Below are positions 11,156 to 22,322 of a stretch of DNA of 64,000 nt, piece after piece. Within the stretch, counting starts at the first letter, position 1, and every line of letters begins with the position of its first letter. A program made the position numbers and the translations under genes. Source of the stretch: Amyelois transitella. Taxonomy: Eukaryota; Arthropoda; Insecta; Lepidoptera; Pyralidae. A model generated the notes under the pieces. That model was not told where the DNA came from. It saw only the letters and a program-made list of their open reading frames with translations, and searched no databases. The stretch covers positions 1,679,001 to 1,743,000 of the forward strand of contig NC_083533.1 of the NCBI RefSeq assembly GCF_032362555.1, written 5' to 3'.

Positions 11156-11504
11156 TATGTACAGTTAATATATTTGGAAATACCATAGTGTACTAGAGAT
11201 AGCAAACATATACATACTAAATACCGTGGAGACTGCGGACTAAGAGATATAATTTTTACTGTAGGCTGCCTGAAACCAACACGCCATTACGAACAGTCTT
11301 CCAGGTTTATTATGTAAATTTTTTTGTCACAAAACCGTCTTTTGTCATTTGTCATAAAGACAAAATGAGGAGTCAATGAGTCACCACTGTTCTTTGTCTG
11401 AACGGTACAAAATACAAATCTTAACTGCACTCATTGCATTCTGCGAAGATTCTAATATCGGCTTGATTACTCATTTCATTGCACATATAAGGACAAGGGA
11501 GATT

Positions 11505-11752
11505 TATGGTGTCTTGTGGTTCCCGGCAACAAATAGAAAAAAGATTATGACATCATCATCTCTTTCCCATGGATGTCGTTAAAGGCGACTTAGGAATAGG
11601 CTTACAAACTTGGGATTCTTCTTTTAGGCGATGGGCTAGCAACCTGCCACTATTTGAATCTCAATTCTATCATTTAGCCTATCAGACGAAGGTGGACTAA
11701 CCCCCCCCCCCCCCCCCCCCCGCCATGAGATATAGACGTAATCATATGATTA
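11505..11752 (+). repeat. Family A copy with 21-C run
   Basis: Copy running from 'TGTGGTTCCCGGCAACA' to the tail. The segment that normally reads 'TCTGTCTACCCCGC' is replaced by a run of 21 C (11701-11721), then 'GCCATGAGATATAGACGTAA'. The ancestral CCCC of the family may have been the seed for slippage. Confidence 0.7.
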
Positions 11753-11768
11753 AAAATATAAGCCTATT

Positions 11769-12202
11769 TAGGGTTGCCAGGTCGCCAAACCTAATACCCG
11801 GACAGACCAGCCAGTTTGGCCGGACATTTGGCTAAAAAGCCGGACACCCTATATTAATGTAAGCCTAGCCATTAGTCGCCTTTTACGACATCCATGGGAA
11901 AGAGATGGAGTGGTCCTATTCCTTTTTTGTATTGGTGCCGGGAACCACACGGCTTTTATCATTAAGCCAAATAGCTGAACGTGACCATTCAGTCTTTTCA
12001 AGACTGTTGGCTCTGTCTACCTCGCAAGGGATATAGACGTGACCATATGTATGTATGTATGTACCCTATATTAAATAGGTACGAAAAAACAATTGTTAAA
12101 TGTAAAAAGCTTATCAAAAGCCGGACAAGACCGGACACCGTTTATTATGGCGATCAAAAAGCCTAACTATGTCCGGCTTTATCCGGACGCCTGGCAACGC
12201 TA
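11769..12202. mobile_element. hAT-like non-autonomous element, interrupted by a SINE-like insertion
   Basis: Imperfect terminal inverted repeats: left TAGGGTTGCCAGG, right (reverse complement) TAGCGTTGCCAGG. The flanking 8-mers AGCCTATT (11761-11768) and AACCTATT (12203-12210) agree at 7 of 8 positions, fitting an 8-bp hAT target duplication with one change. Internal 'CCGGAC' words recur several times. No transposase coding seen. Interior split by the insertion 11858-12062. Confidence 0.6.
11858..12062. repeat. Family A copy with inverted 5' half and 12-bp target duplication
   Basis: Flanked by identical ACCCTATATTAA at 11846-11857 and 12063-12074. The left part (about 11858-11954) is the 5' half of family A in reverse orientation, ending with 'GGGAACCACACGGC'. 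The right part (about 11955-12062) is the 3' half in direct orientation, ending in TATG repeats. About 60 bases of the middle are missing at the junction. Confidence 0.8.
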
Positions 12203-12529
12203 AACCTATTATTATTTTTTCGGGACATCTCAAATATCGAGGCAACCTGAAAGCTAAACTGAACGGGACAATACAACGTCAGTACCGCTCATCGTCATTG
12301 GGGAACGGCCCAATAAAACTACAGCTAATCGAGCGTGCAATCGATCGATTCGTTCTACGTAATCGATTCTAAGATCATTCGATTACAGTTGTAATGGTCC
12401 GGATTCTGATTCTCGATGTTAATACGAAACGTTGATACAGACGTAACAATTTTTTTTGCATCCCATTTAGACGAGACGTTGCCCGGGTTTTCATTACGTG
12501 GGAATTTTAAATGTAATAATATATACGTA

Positions 12530-12686
12530 AAGTCACGTCTATATATCTTGTGGGGTAGACAGAGCCAACAGTCTTGAAAGGACTGATAGGCCACGTTCAG
12601 CTGTTTGGCTAAATGTTACAATTGAGATTCAAATAGTGGCAGGTTGCTAGTCTATCGCCTAAAAAGAGAATCCCAACTTTATAATG
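12530..12686 (-). repeat. Family A copy, 5'-truncated
   Basis: 3' two-thirds of the family, running straight into the family D foldback. Confidence 0.65.
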
Positions 12687-12687
12687 T

Positions 12688-12977
12688 TCTAGAGGCCGCC
12701 CGCGACTTCGTCCGCATGGAAACCCTATCAATCCCGCGGGAACTCTGTGATAAAAAGTAGCCTATGTGTTATTCTGGGTCTTCAGCTACCCACATACGAA
12801 AATTTTATCGTAATCGGTTCAGAAGTTTCTGCGTGAACGAGAAACAAACATCCATACTGACATCCTGACATACTCACAAACTTTCGCATTTATAATATAT
12901 GTATGTATATACTTTTTATCCGTTCACGCGGGATTGATATGGTTTTCATGCGGACGAAGTCGCGGGCGGCCTCTAGT
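12688..12977. repeat. Family D foldback (head-to-head) element
   Basis: The first about 65 bases (CTAGAGGCCGCCCGCGACTT...) recur in reverse complement at the right end (...CGCGGGCGGCCTCTAG), leaving the two copies pointing at each other around a short TATG/TATA stretch near 12895-12910. Confidence 0.7.
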
Positions 12978-13351
12978 AAACAAATCAAAGTACCAGGCTG
13001 CCAGAAATCCTGAAGAGCTAAAACGGAATGTCTCAACACTTAGTCACCGCCAAATTTAACTTCCAAGTTCCAACTTAGGTCGCCCTATCGATTCAACTAC
13101 CCGCCCTCCGTGACTGAAGCTTATTGGCTTAGTGCCAGGAGCCTAATAAGCAAATTAACAGCAATAAACATGTATATTTAATACCGAATGAGCTTGTTAA
13201 TAGTGTGTGTGCCGTGTGGTTCCCGGTTATTTTGATATGACTTTTTACTTCATTTATTTTCCGTGCAAGTTGATAATATCCCGGTAATAATATGATTGTT
13301 GCCTTTTGTGTATGTGTGTATGTTACTTTTTCACGCAAAATCTTTTGAACG

Positions 13352-13610
13352 GATACATACATATACTTGTAGTCATGTCTACATCCCTTGCTGGGTAGAC
13401 AGAGCCTACAGACTTGAAAAGATGGAAACGCCACGCTCAGCTCTATGGCTTTATGATGAAATCGAGATTCAAATAGTGACAGGTAGCTAGCACATCGCTT
13501 ACAAGAGGAATCTAAATTTTAAAAAGGCTATCCCTTAGTCACCTTTTACAACATCCATGGTAAAGATATATGGGGGTTCTATTCTTAACTGCGGGAAACC
13601 ACACGGTTTA
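13352..13610 (-). repeat. Family A copy
   Basis: Near full length, from a TACATACATA tail to 'GGGAAACCACACGG'. Confidence 0.7.
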
Positions 13611-14101
13611 CTAATATGGTATACGGGTAAAACATAGTCTGAAACAACGTTTTTCTTTTTTTATCACGAAATTCCCACGCGAGCAATGTCCCGGGGCGCA
13701 GCTAGTACAATATTAATTTTAAAAAATCGTATCCTATTAACTGCTTACAACTTCAATATCATACAAAATATAATAGGAAAACCCGGACTAACTAATAAGT
13801 ATGAAACAGTTAAAATTTGTGTATAATTAAAAACATCGTCAATGCAAAAACAACTTCACGTCTTTACATATAGAGTTGCATTTTTAACATAAAATGCTAC
13901 ATAAAAAATTGTCTCATGATATCGCTTCGCAAAAAAATCGTCTAGTCAATGGGTTAAGGTCAATGACATTACCGTACCGTGTGGTTGAACCAAAGACTTA
14001 CTAAATATATAGAAGATTACACTGACTGACTGATTGACTGGTATCAATGCACAGCCCAAACCACTTAGTCTAGAGGTTTGAAAATTTCATTATCAATATA
14101 T

Positions 14102-14355
14102 ATGTACACATATCATCACGCCTATATCCCTCGCTGGGTAGACAGAGCTAATAGTCTTGAAAAGACTGATCAGCCACGTTCAGCTATTTGGCTTAATGAT
14201 AGAATTGAGATTCAAATAGTGACAGGTTGCTAGCCCATCGCCTAAAAAAAGAATTCCAAGTTTGTAAGCCTATCCTAGTCGTATTTTATGTCATCCATGG
14301 GAAAGAGATGGAGTGGTTCTATTCTTTTTTGTATTGGTGCCGGGAACCACACCTT
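14102..14355 (-). repeat. Family A copy
   Basis: Near full length, ending 'TTGGTGCCGGGAACCACAC'. Confidence 0.72.
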
Positions 14356-14359
14356 TAAC

Positions 14360-15335
14360 AAACATATAGCTAACAATTTGTTTGCTGGAATTAGAAGAAT
14401 ATGCACAATGGCGGACTTATCCCTAATTAGTATTTCTTCCAATTTTCTTCCAACCTGAAAAGACTCAGTTGTAAGACGGAATGGACTATAGTTATAAAAT
14501 TTGTATGCCGATAGCAATATCAAACTACACAGCAAGTTGCATATGCATGCATGCTGAAACACAAACATTCCATAGGCACGACAAAGGCAGGATGCTAACT
14601 GATGAATTTTTAATGCCACCCACTCGATAATAAAGGTGATTGTCCACTAAAGATGCGCTATGCTAAGTTCTATCCCAAACTAGACCAAAAAAAAAATTGT
14701 CGAAATCACAGCATTTAAAATAAGACTTGCATATTGTTTTTTTTTGGCGAACTTTTAATTACAAAAAGTAATGGCTAGAGGTATATTGACATTTAATTTA
14801 ATTTATATTGAAATTAATATACTGGGTATTTTTATTCAATATTAATAAATATATATTGGGTAAATAGAATATTGAATTAAAAAGAATGTGTATTTATAAC
14901 GTCACTTCAAACGTCAAAATGCCTGTTTTATTTATTAAAGGTAGTATTTTACTGTGGTTAAAGTTGCGCCCGCCGCTTGAATTTATACTTACAACTCTAT
15001 TCATTTTGTTTTTCAGTAAAAGATTAACAAACATAAGCACAAACTTTAACATCACATATTTGATAAAAATTTTAAGTTACATTTTATATTAGAATAAAAA
15101 TATTCCTAGAATCTTAGCTTTAAGTACAGCACAAGCTTAACAGGTTACAGACATACTTACATACTATAACATAATGGCGTCGGGGCGTCGTCTAGCTCCC
15201 GTAAATAATATAAAATCTATTTCCCCAACGTGGGAGACTGGGTGATAGAAATTTAGATTTTATTGCCCCTTGTGAGCATAAAATGTTATCACCTGTTTTG
15301 GTTGTACTCGGCAATGTAAGGAACATTATAAGTAT
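14360..15335. other. No gene recognised
   Basis: AT-rich interval with two modest chance reading frames. No splice-bounded coding segment or shared repeat was seen. Confidence 0.35.
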
Positions 15336-15339
15336 ATGT

Positions 15340-15590
15340 GCCGTGTGGTTCCCGGCATCTATACAAAAACAGAATAGGACCACTCCATCTCTTTCCCATG
15401 GATGGCGTAAAAGGCTAAGGGATAGGCTTACAAACATGGGATTCTTTTTTAGGCGATGGGCTAGCAACCTGTCACTATTTGAATCTCAATTCTATCATTA
15501 AGCCAAATAGCTGAACGTGGTCATTCAGTCTTTTCAAGACTGTTGGCTCTGTCTACCCCGCAAGGGATATAGACGTGACCATATGTATGC
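15340..15590 (+). repeat. Family A copy, full length
   Basis: From GCCGTGTGGTTCCCGGC to 'GACCATATGTATGCATG'; one of the best-preserved copies. Confidence 0.78.
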
Positions 15591-16109
15591 ATGATATTGC
15601 AGAGAAGAAGAATTCATGTGCGGAACGGAAGTTCTACACATAAATGACAACAAATGACACGGGCCGTGACAACAACATAGGTATGGTTTTACAAAAACAT
15701 TGAAAACACAGTGTAGATCACAAAACTGTAAGTCTTCAACAATGATTCTTATCACAGTGGGGTTACGTTCAAATCGGATCGTATATCTTATGTTTGAGAG
15801 TATGTAGCTGCATCGCCATTGATAGTATGTTAATAAGAAGATAAACAAGAACTTGGCACATTCTTGTTTGGATCTGGTAAAAATAAATCAACATCATTCT
15901 TCTAGACCTAACGTTTGATCTGGTTGTGTCATTACTACCCTGACATTGCAATTATTATTTTTTAATTGGCATGTCTATCTATTCCTATTACATTTGGGGT
16001 TAATGATTTGACCCCAAATGTTGTAGGAATCAATGTAGTAAGAATCAAGCGACCTATAAAATCTAATAGATGTAAAAGCGAGGTCTACAAATCCACTTGG
16101 GGGAAAAAT

Positions 16110-16320
16110 ACATTTTTTTTACCGACTTCAAAAAAAGAGGAGGTTCTCAATACCACCGCATTTATTTGTCTATGTTACCGCATATCTCCTGCATTAATAA
16201 TCCGATTTCAATAATTATTTTTGCATTTAAATGAAAGATTAAATTTGATACATTAAAATTTTACGGTAAGTAGGGAAAAGCGGGAATTTTAAATAAACGC
16301 GAGCGAAGCTGCAGTCTCAA
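16110..16320 (+). repeat. Lepidopteran 'ACCGACTTCAAAAAA' repeat
   Basis: Starts ACCGACTTCAAAAAAAGAGG, continues 'AGGTTCTCAATACCACCGCA' and ends near 'ACGCGAGCGAAGCTGC'. Both ends are familiar from repeats of many moth genomes; assignment from memory of the pattern. A weaker relative lies near 17905-17960. Confidence 0.5.
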
Positions 16321-16324
16321 AATA

Positions 16325-16520
16325 ACATCTACATAGACCGAAAGGCCACGTTCAGCTGTATGGCTTTATAACCGAATTGAGATTCAAATAGTGACAGGTT
16401 AGGTGTGACAGGACAGGTGCCAGCCCATCGTCTACAAGAATGCCAAGTTTATAAGCCTTTCCCTTAGACGCCTATTACGACATACATAATAAACTAGTTA
16501 TCAAAAATAAAAACCGAGTA
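16325..16520 (-). repeat. Family A copy, degenerate
   Basis: From 'CGAAAGGCCACGTTCAGCTG' to 'GCCTATTACGACATACAT'; head lost. Confidence 0.55.
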
Positions 16521-16528
16521 GTAAAAGT

Positions 16529-16778
16529 ACCGTGTGGCACCAATATAAAAAAGAATAGGACCACTCCATCTCTTTCCCATGGATGTCGTAAACGGAGACT
16601 AAGGGATAGGCTTACAAACTTGGGATTCTTTTTAGGCGATGGGCTAGCAACCTATCACTATTTGAATCTCAATTTTATCATTAAGCCAAATAGCTGAACG
16701 TGGCCATTCAGTCTTTTCAAACCTGTTGGCTCTGTCTATCCCGCAACGGATATAGACGTGACCATATGTATGTATGTA
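16529..16778 (+). repeat. Family A copy
   Basis: Starts 'TACCGTGTGGCACC' (short internal deletion after GTGTGG) and ends 'GACCATATGTATGTATG'. Confidence 0.72.
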
Positions 16779-17622
16779 AAAATAAAAAAATCGCATATCC
16801 AACAAAGCTTCCACACGCTCCATGTAATCGTCATGATGCACACCTCTTTCCTGATACCGGTAGACAATGGGATCGCAACACGATTGCTAATTATACACAA
16901 TTCAGTTGTGTAATCTGTAATCACTTAGATTGTTGCTACTGCAAGAACGAAAAGGCTATCCGGCTCGAACGAAGGACCAATAAATAAAGTTTATTTTATT
17001 TCGGCTGTATATAATCCCGCTTGAATAGGTTATCCTTATATTAAAGGATATTAATCTTGTGTGAATCCCTTACGGGGTAGATAAATCCATTAGTCATAAA
17101 GGCTCGAAGGTCACCTATAGGCTGGATAGCTTTCTGTTCTAAGTCTCTTAACTTCACTTTTACGTATGTGAAAACAAGTATAATTCATCACAAATACCTT
17201 TTATTAATTATACAAGGTCATTCGCGCATATTTACTATTATATATTTACTATTATTTACATTTACGGTCATAGTTACTTACAACATAAAAACTGTTACAT
17301 AAAAAATACCCTTTCTTCCTCCACGCAAATTTCAACTTTACGACTAGTATGTGAGAGCTAATAAAATTAAGAAAAACCATCATAAACTATAGGGTCTATT
17401 ATGGCGTACATAGGTATAGTTTCATGGTTGATTCGGGTTCCCACGTGTATGTGTTTGTAGGATTGTAAGTAAGTAAATGATACAGGGAATGACCATTAGC
17501 ATCTGAAGACTACACAATACTGCTTAATTTTATAAATTAAAGGATATGCCATCTCGAAAGTTTTGACAACAGACCCCGTAATACGTTACGCGCAACGCCG
17601 TTTTTATCGCGCGAGTAACTAT

Positions 17623-17856
17623 GCCGTGTGGATCCCGGCACCAATAAAAAAAGGATAGGACCACTCCATCTCGTTCCCATGGATGTCGTAAGAGGCGACT
17701 AAAGGATAGGCTCATAAACTTGGGATTCTTTAAGGCGATAGGCTAGAAACCTGTCACAATTTGAATCTCAATTCTTTCATCAAGCCAAATAGCTGAACGT
17801 GGCCTATCAGTATTTTCAAGACTGTTGGCTGTCTACCCCGCAAGGGTTTTATGTCA
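17623..17856 (+). repeat. Family A copy
   Basis: From GCCGTGTGGATCCCGGCACC to 'CCGCAAGGG'; the TATG tail is missing. Confidence 0.7.
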
Positions 17857-18059
17857 TATTAAAAAGAGCGTGTCATGCTACGGGGGCCAATTTACAGTTT
17901 TTAACAGACTTCTAAAAATAAGTAGGTCCTCAATTGAACCGTATTTACAATCTGTAGAGTAAATTAGTATCAACTTTCAATATATTGGTAGACATCATTA
18001 GCGAGACTTAGAAAAAGTTATATGTTTAATATTACCAAAATAAACCTACCCTAGGCATG

Positions 18060-18212
18060 ATTACTAGGCGCCGGACTAGCAACCTGTCTGAATTTGAATT
18101 GAATCTCAATTCGATGATGATGATTGAAACCTGATTTGAATCTCAATTCTATCATTAAGCCAAATAGCTCAATGTGGCCTATCAGTCTTTTCAAGACTGT
18201 TTCTGGTCCAAC
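18060..18212 (+). repeat. Family A copy, partial with internal duplication
   Basis: The 'TTTGAATCTCAATTC' segment appears twice around a GATGATGAT stretch (about 18090-18150), then the 3' half follows without the tail. Confidence 0.55.
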
Positions 18213-18543
18213 CACGCATAAGTTTTATTGATAATATTACGATTACCAGGTGCAAAGGAATGTTATGTTCTTTACGATTGTCAGTAAAGGTCACAAAAGT
18301 TACAAAAACACCTGCTCGTTTATTATGTCTGGTAATACAGAATTTAAAGAATATTATTCAAGATTCTTCATTTCGACATCATTACAAATAAATCTGTTTC
18401 TATAATAACTACCGTGAGTCGTCTTACGTCAACAAATCACATCTCAGATGAGACATCAGTATGTAATGAGAACGTGTCATCCCCAAGGAATATTCACAAA
18501 AAAATCAGTCAACTTTATTTAATTTTTACAAATAATTTTTATT

Positions 18544-18790
18544 GCCGTGTGGTTCCCAGCACCAATTAAAAAAAAAAGAATAGGACCACTCCATATCGTT
18601 CCCATGGATGTCGTAAAAGGCGACTAAGGGTTAGGCTTTCTTCTTTTAGGCGATGGGCTGGCAACCTGTCACTATTTGAATCTCAATTCCATCATAAAGC
18701 TAAACAGCTGAACGCGGCCTATCAGTCTTTTCAAGACTGTTGGCTCTGCCTACCCCGCAAGGGATATAGACGTGATTATATGTATGTATA
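18544..18790 (+). repeat. Family A copy
   Basis: From GCCGTGTGGTTCCCAGCACC to 'GTGATTATATGTATGTATA'. Confidence 0.75.
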
Positions 18791-19104
18791 ATTTTTACCT
18801 ATTATATACCTACCCATCAAAACCCAAAGTTCCTTACGCAAGTGGCCAGCCAGCACCTTCTAGTTAACGAAATTAAACTTAACAAAGTTAGTGTAACTAC
18901 TACTTAGTCTAATGTCGCCATGAACATAGGCGATGTGCAATGTCGTTATAGCGACCTAACTTCAAGGAGACTTACAGAAACTTAATTTTCATTGGAAAAC
19001 AGAAGCCATAAGAAATTCGTGTGTAGCAAAGTTTATATAGGATTAAATGGCTTAGTAAATCAACAGTCAAGGGCGGCAGCTAAACGAAACGGCGTTTATT
19101 ATAT

Positions 19105-19199
19105 ATGTATATAGTCACGTCTATATCCCTTGCGGGGTAGACAGAGCCAACAGTCTTGAAATCTGAAAGGCCAGGTTCAGCTGTTTGGCTCAATGATAG
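19105..19199 (-). repeat. Family A fragment abutting an inverted-repeat element
   Basis: 3' part only; stops at 'GGCTCAATGATAG' exactly where the inverted-repeat element at 19200 begins. The rest of the copy is not found beyond the far end of that element. Confidence 0.6.
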
Positions 19200-20035
19200 T
19201 ATATGGGTGAATATACGCTATTTGAATTTCAATGGTCTTTAGAAAATGTTTATGTTAAACTTATTATATTATTGTTTCTCTATGTTTAAACAATAAATAA
19301 CATGGCCTTTTATCTGGCCCACATAGTCTAATCACGATAATTGTTTAATTTAAAGCATTATTAGCTTAAAAAGTTAAAAATGTATACTCCTCTGGCCTTC
19401 CCATTCATGCATTATAATGATTGAACGGCAATATACTTTAAATACGTATACACAAATATGTTTTTTTTTAATTATTACTAACTGTTATAAATATCGAAAC
19501 ATATTTAATCAAAATACATTGTAAAAATATTTAATAATATAAAAAAAATAAAACTTATTTTCATGTCATGTAACAAATACGTCACTTCATCTGGCGAAAC
19601 TCTAAAGAAGAAAAATTTCACTTAAAATCACCAATTTGTGTTTTGATCTTGAATTGGGCGCGTCGAACAGTGTGAAGTTAGTAGCAAGCTAATAATCTTG
19701 AGCAAAACTTAAATAATATTGCGTCAGTTTACGAATGAATTTGGGAGAGCGTGTTTTTGCCACTCGTTGGAGTATTTCCTTTGGTAAGCATATGTTTTCG
19801 TATTTTATTGTTGGAAAACTGTTTATTAGCACAATGCAAGGTTTATTGTGTGTAGATGTCATGTGTTACATCAAACTGTGGTGCGAAAATCGAGTGATGT
19901 TATTTTTGTACATTAAGTACGATTTTGTCACTTCTCTGGCGTCACTTCTGTGGCAAATTTCATGCCAGAGGAAATACATGATCGCCAGAGAAGTGACGAA
20001 ATTCTGTTTCGTTAAATATCTTAATTATACGGCTG

Positions 20036-20105
20036 ATTTGGTGTAATGGTTAAGAAGTTGGTCATTACGCCTGAGGTCGCGGGTTCGATCCTCGCACAGT
20101 AAAAA
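20036..20105 (+). repeat. tRNA-like SINE head
   Basis: A-box-like 'TGGTGTAATGGTTA' and B box 'GGTTCGATCC' with suitable spacing. No clean cloverleaf acceptor stem is seen, so a SINE head is preferred over a functional tRNA. Confidence 0.55.
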
Positions 20106-20109
20106 CATT

Positions 20110-21351
20110 TGTGTGCATGAACATGCCTGTAGTGGGCCATCCGCGGGGATCTCGGGCCCCAGGTACAAGTATTCTGCTACGCAGATGATACGCTTGTGGC
20201 CGCCTGGGGACACGAACTTGAAGCGGCAGAAATGATGATTCGTTCGTCGCGTTGGTATGCTAGGGATAATGGTAGCCCTGAGCAAAACGGAGGCCATCGC
20301 CTTTGGCGGTCGAGGTTGGAAGACTCAGGCCGGTGTGTTCATGATGGTGGATGGGGAGAGGGTACAAGCGATGCCACACATCAAATACCTTGGCATCATA
20401 TTGGACCCACGGTGGAACTTCGGGGAGCACTTTAGACAGCTAGCTCCCCAATTAGTGAGAACCGCATCGGCACTCAGCCGGCTGCTGCCCAACATTGGTG
20501 GGCCTGGTGCTACATGTCGGCGCCTATATGCAGGTGTAACACGCAGCATGGCGCTGTATGGGTTGCCGATATGGGCGGATAGGCTCACTAGAGCCAACAG
20601 GGCCTTGCTGCGACGACCACAGCGTGTGGTGGGCATACGTATCTGCAAGGCCTACACCACTGTGGTGTGGGCGGCAGCCTGCGCTTTGGCTGGTACCCCA
20701 CCCTGGGAACTGGACGCTCTGGCTCAAAAGGAGTTGTTCTGGGAAAGGAGGAGGAGGGCGGAGATGCCTGAATTAGCGGGAGCGGCTGGTGTAAACTTGG
20801 CTGTGGTATTGCGGGAGCGATAGAGAACTCCGAATTCAGCCATTGTACTATCGGGGCGCTCCTTCCATCGCTTGACAACTGGTTGGACCGACGCCACGGC
20901 CAGGTGACATTCAGGCTGACGCAGGTAATGACCGGACATGGTTGCTTCGGTCATTACCTGCATCGGATTAGATAAGAGGCTTCTGAGGTCTGCCATGAGT
21001 GTGGGGAGCCGGATGATACGACCCAACATACTCTGGCAGAAGGCGTGCACTTTATCGTGCGCGCCTACTGCCTCACTAGGGTCACTTCCCGACCCTGGGA
21101 TGGAAAGGGCGGCCAGCAACTTACTGGCCACCCATTACAGCAAGATTCCCGGCACAGAAGCGCCGGGCAGCCTGAGAGCATCGTGGTGAAATTCCTGCAA
21201 TCCCATGATGCGCTCAAAATGGCAAGAAGGGCGCACGGAGGGGTTTTAGTGGGTAGGCTGGTTTACTAGGTGCCAGGAGTCCCACTCTCCCGGGTGTAGA
21301 CCCGGGGTCTTGTCCGTAAAAAGGATTTTCCCTTCGATAACAAAAAAAAAA
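20110..21351 (+). pseudogene. R1-like non-LTR retrotransposon fragment (reverse transcriptase and C-terminus)
   Basis: 5'-truncated within the reverse transcriptase. The catalytic motif reads CYADDTLV (Y-A-D-D at 20178-20189). The following thumb region is open in another frame from about 20257 to 20823 ('LSKTEAIAFGG', 'IKYLGIILDPRWNFGEHF', 'ALYGLPIWAD', 'VWAAACALAGTPPWELDA'). Downstream, 20880-21100 resembles the C-terminal zinc-knuckle region ('GQVTFRLTQVMTGHGCFGHY'). Frameshifts and stops separate the parts, so it is dead. It ends in an A run (21341-21351), the expected retroposon tail. R1-clade assignment comes from the RT and thumb sequence style and is inference. Unusually GC-rich compared with its surroundings. 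Confidence 0.75.
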
Positions 21352-22111
21352 GTATAGTAAGTTCAGTATTTGAGTATAAATTATTTAGCTACACAAAAAT
21401 TGTTGATTCTGATCTGAAAATGAAAGAGTTCTTTTATACTGGAGACTGAAACTTTTAAGTTGTTTAAATAACCTCGAGACTGAAAGGTGTATCATTAAAT
21501 AGTACTATTGTTATGTTTTGTGAAAGAAGAGTATATTTTTTTTTAGTAAGTTGGTTAAGAATTCAGTGCTTAAATGTTACAAACTTATTGTTTTATAATA
21601 AAAAAACTATTAAAGGGTAATATTTACTGTTAATTTCATCACAGATGAGACTGATAAGCAGAATATACTTCATTCTGTTATTTTAAACGGGCATTGAAAA
21701 CTTAAGCATTAAAAAACTATTAAAATTAATATAATAATAAGGTTGCATTAAGAAATTGTGGAGAGTGAATGTGCCTTATATAATAAAAAATATTCTAATA
21801 CAATAATTTAAACGTGTTTAATTTAATATAAGTCTCTTTACTCGTCTTATAACAATGGTGTGTCACTTTCCTGGTTCAATTTGTCACTACTCTGCCAGTA
21901 GTGTCACTCCTCTGGTAACACATTTTCCTCTGGTACTTATAAAACACCAAAATATGAGAAATTCTTCTGGCCTCCATCATTAAAACTTTAAAAATAGTGT
22001 CAAATAGAGAAATTATAAATATTAAATAGAATGGATTAAATTTCCTTCTGGGACACAAAAAAATCAAATAGCGTATATTCACCCATATATATGTTATAGT
22101 ATATAGACATA

Positions 22112-22322
22112 TGGCTCACTAGAGAGCGTCCGCGGCCCCGTCCGCATAAAACGACAACTCCCGTCATCTCCCGTTTCCGCGGGTTCCCGTATCCCATGTT
22201 GCTACTACTTTTTTACTATATGCATACCAAATTTCATTGGAATCGGTCCGGCGGTTTAGCAGTGAAAACGGAACAGGCAGACAGATAGAGAGACAGATTA
22301 TCGCATTTATAATATTAGTAAG
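22112..22322 (+). repeat. Family D repeat
   Basis: From 'CACTAGAGAGCGTCCGCGGC' to 'ATCGCATTTATAATATTAGTA', with 'ACCAAATTTCATTGGAATCGG' in between. Confidence 0.6.

Larger units (their letters stand above)
19200..22089. mobile_element. DNA transposon-like element with 26-bp perfect terminal inverted repeats
   Basis: 19200-19225 and 22064-22089 are perfect reverse complements over 26 bases (core GGGTGAATATACGCTATTTG). Subterminal sequence on both sides carries many copies of a short motif related to GTCAC(T)TCTCTGGC: near 19580, 19927, 19942, 19964, 19983 on the left and near 21861, 21883, 21895, 21925 and 21968 on the right. A 15-base hairpin of this motif lies at 19927-19941/19983-19997. 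Iterated subterminal motifs are typical transposase binding sites. No transposase was recognised; a 103-codon frame at 19735-20046 lacks known motifs. The interior contains a tRNA-like segment and an R1-like LINE fragment. Target duplication unclear. Confidence 0.6.

Noticed and set aside
19735-20046. 103-codon frame as the transposase of the inverted-repeat element
   Set aside because: No catalytic or DNA-binding motif is seen, and part of it is made from the subterminal motif repeats.
20325-21131. Minus-strand frames of 67-135 codons over the R1-like fragment
   Set aside because: They are shadows of the GC-rich plus-strand reverse transcriptase sequence, which carries the recognisable motifs.
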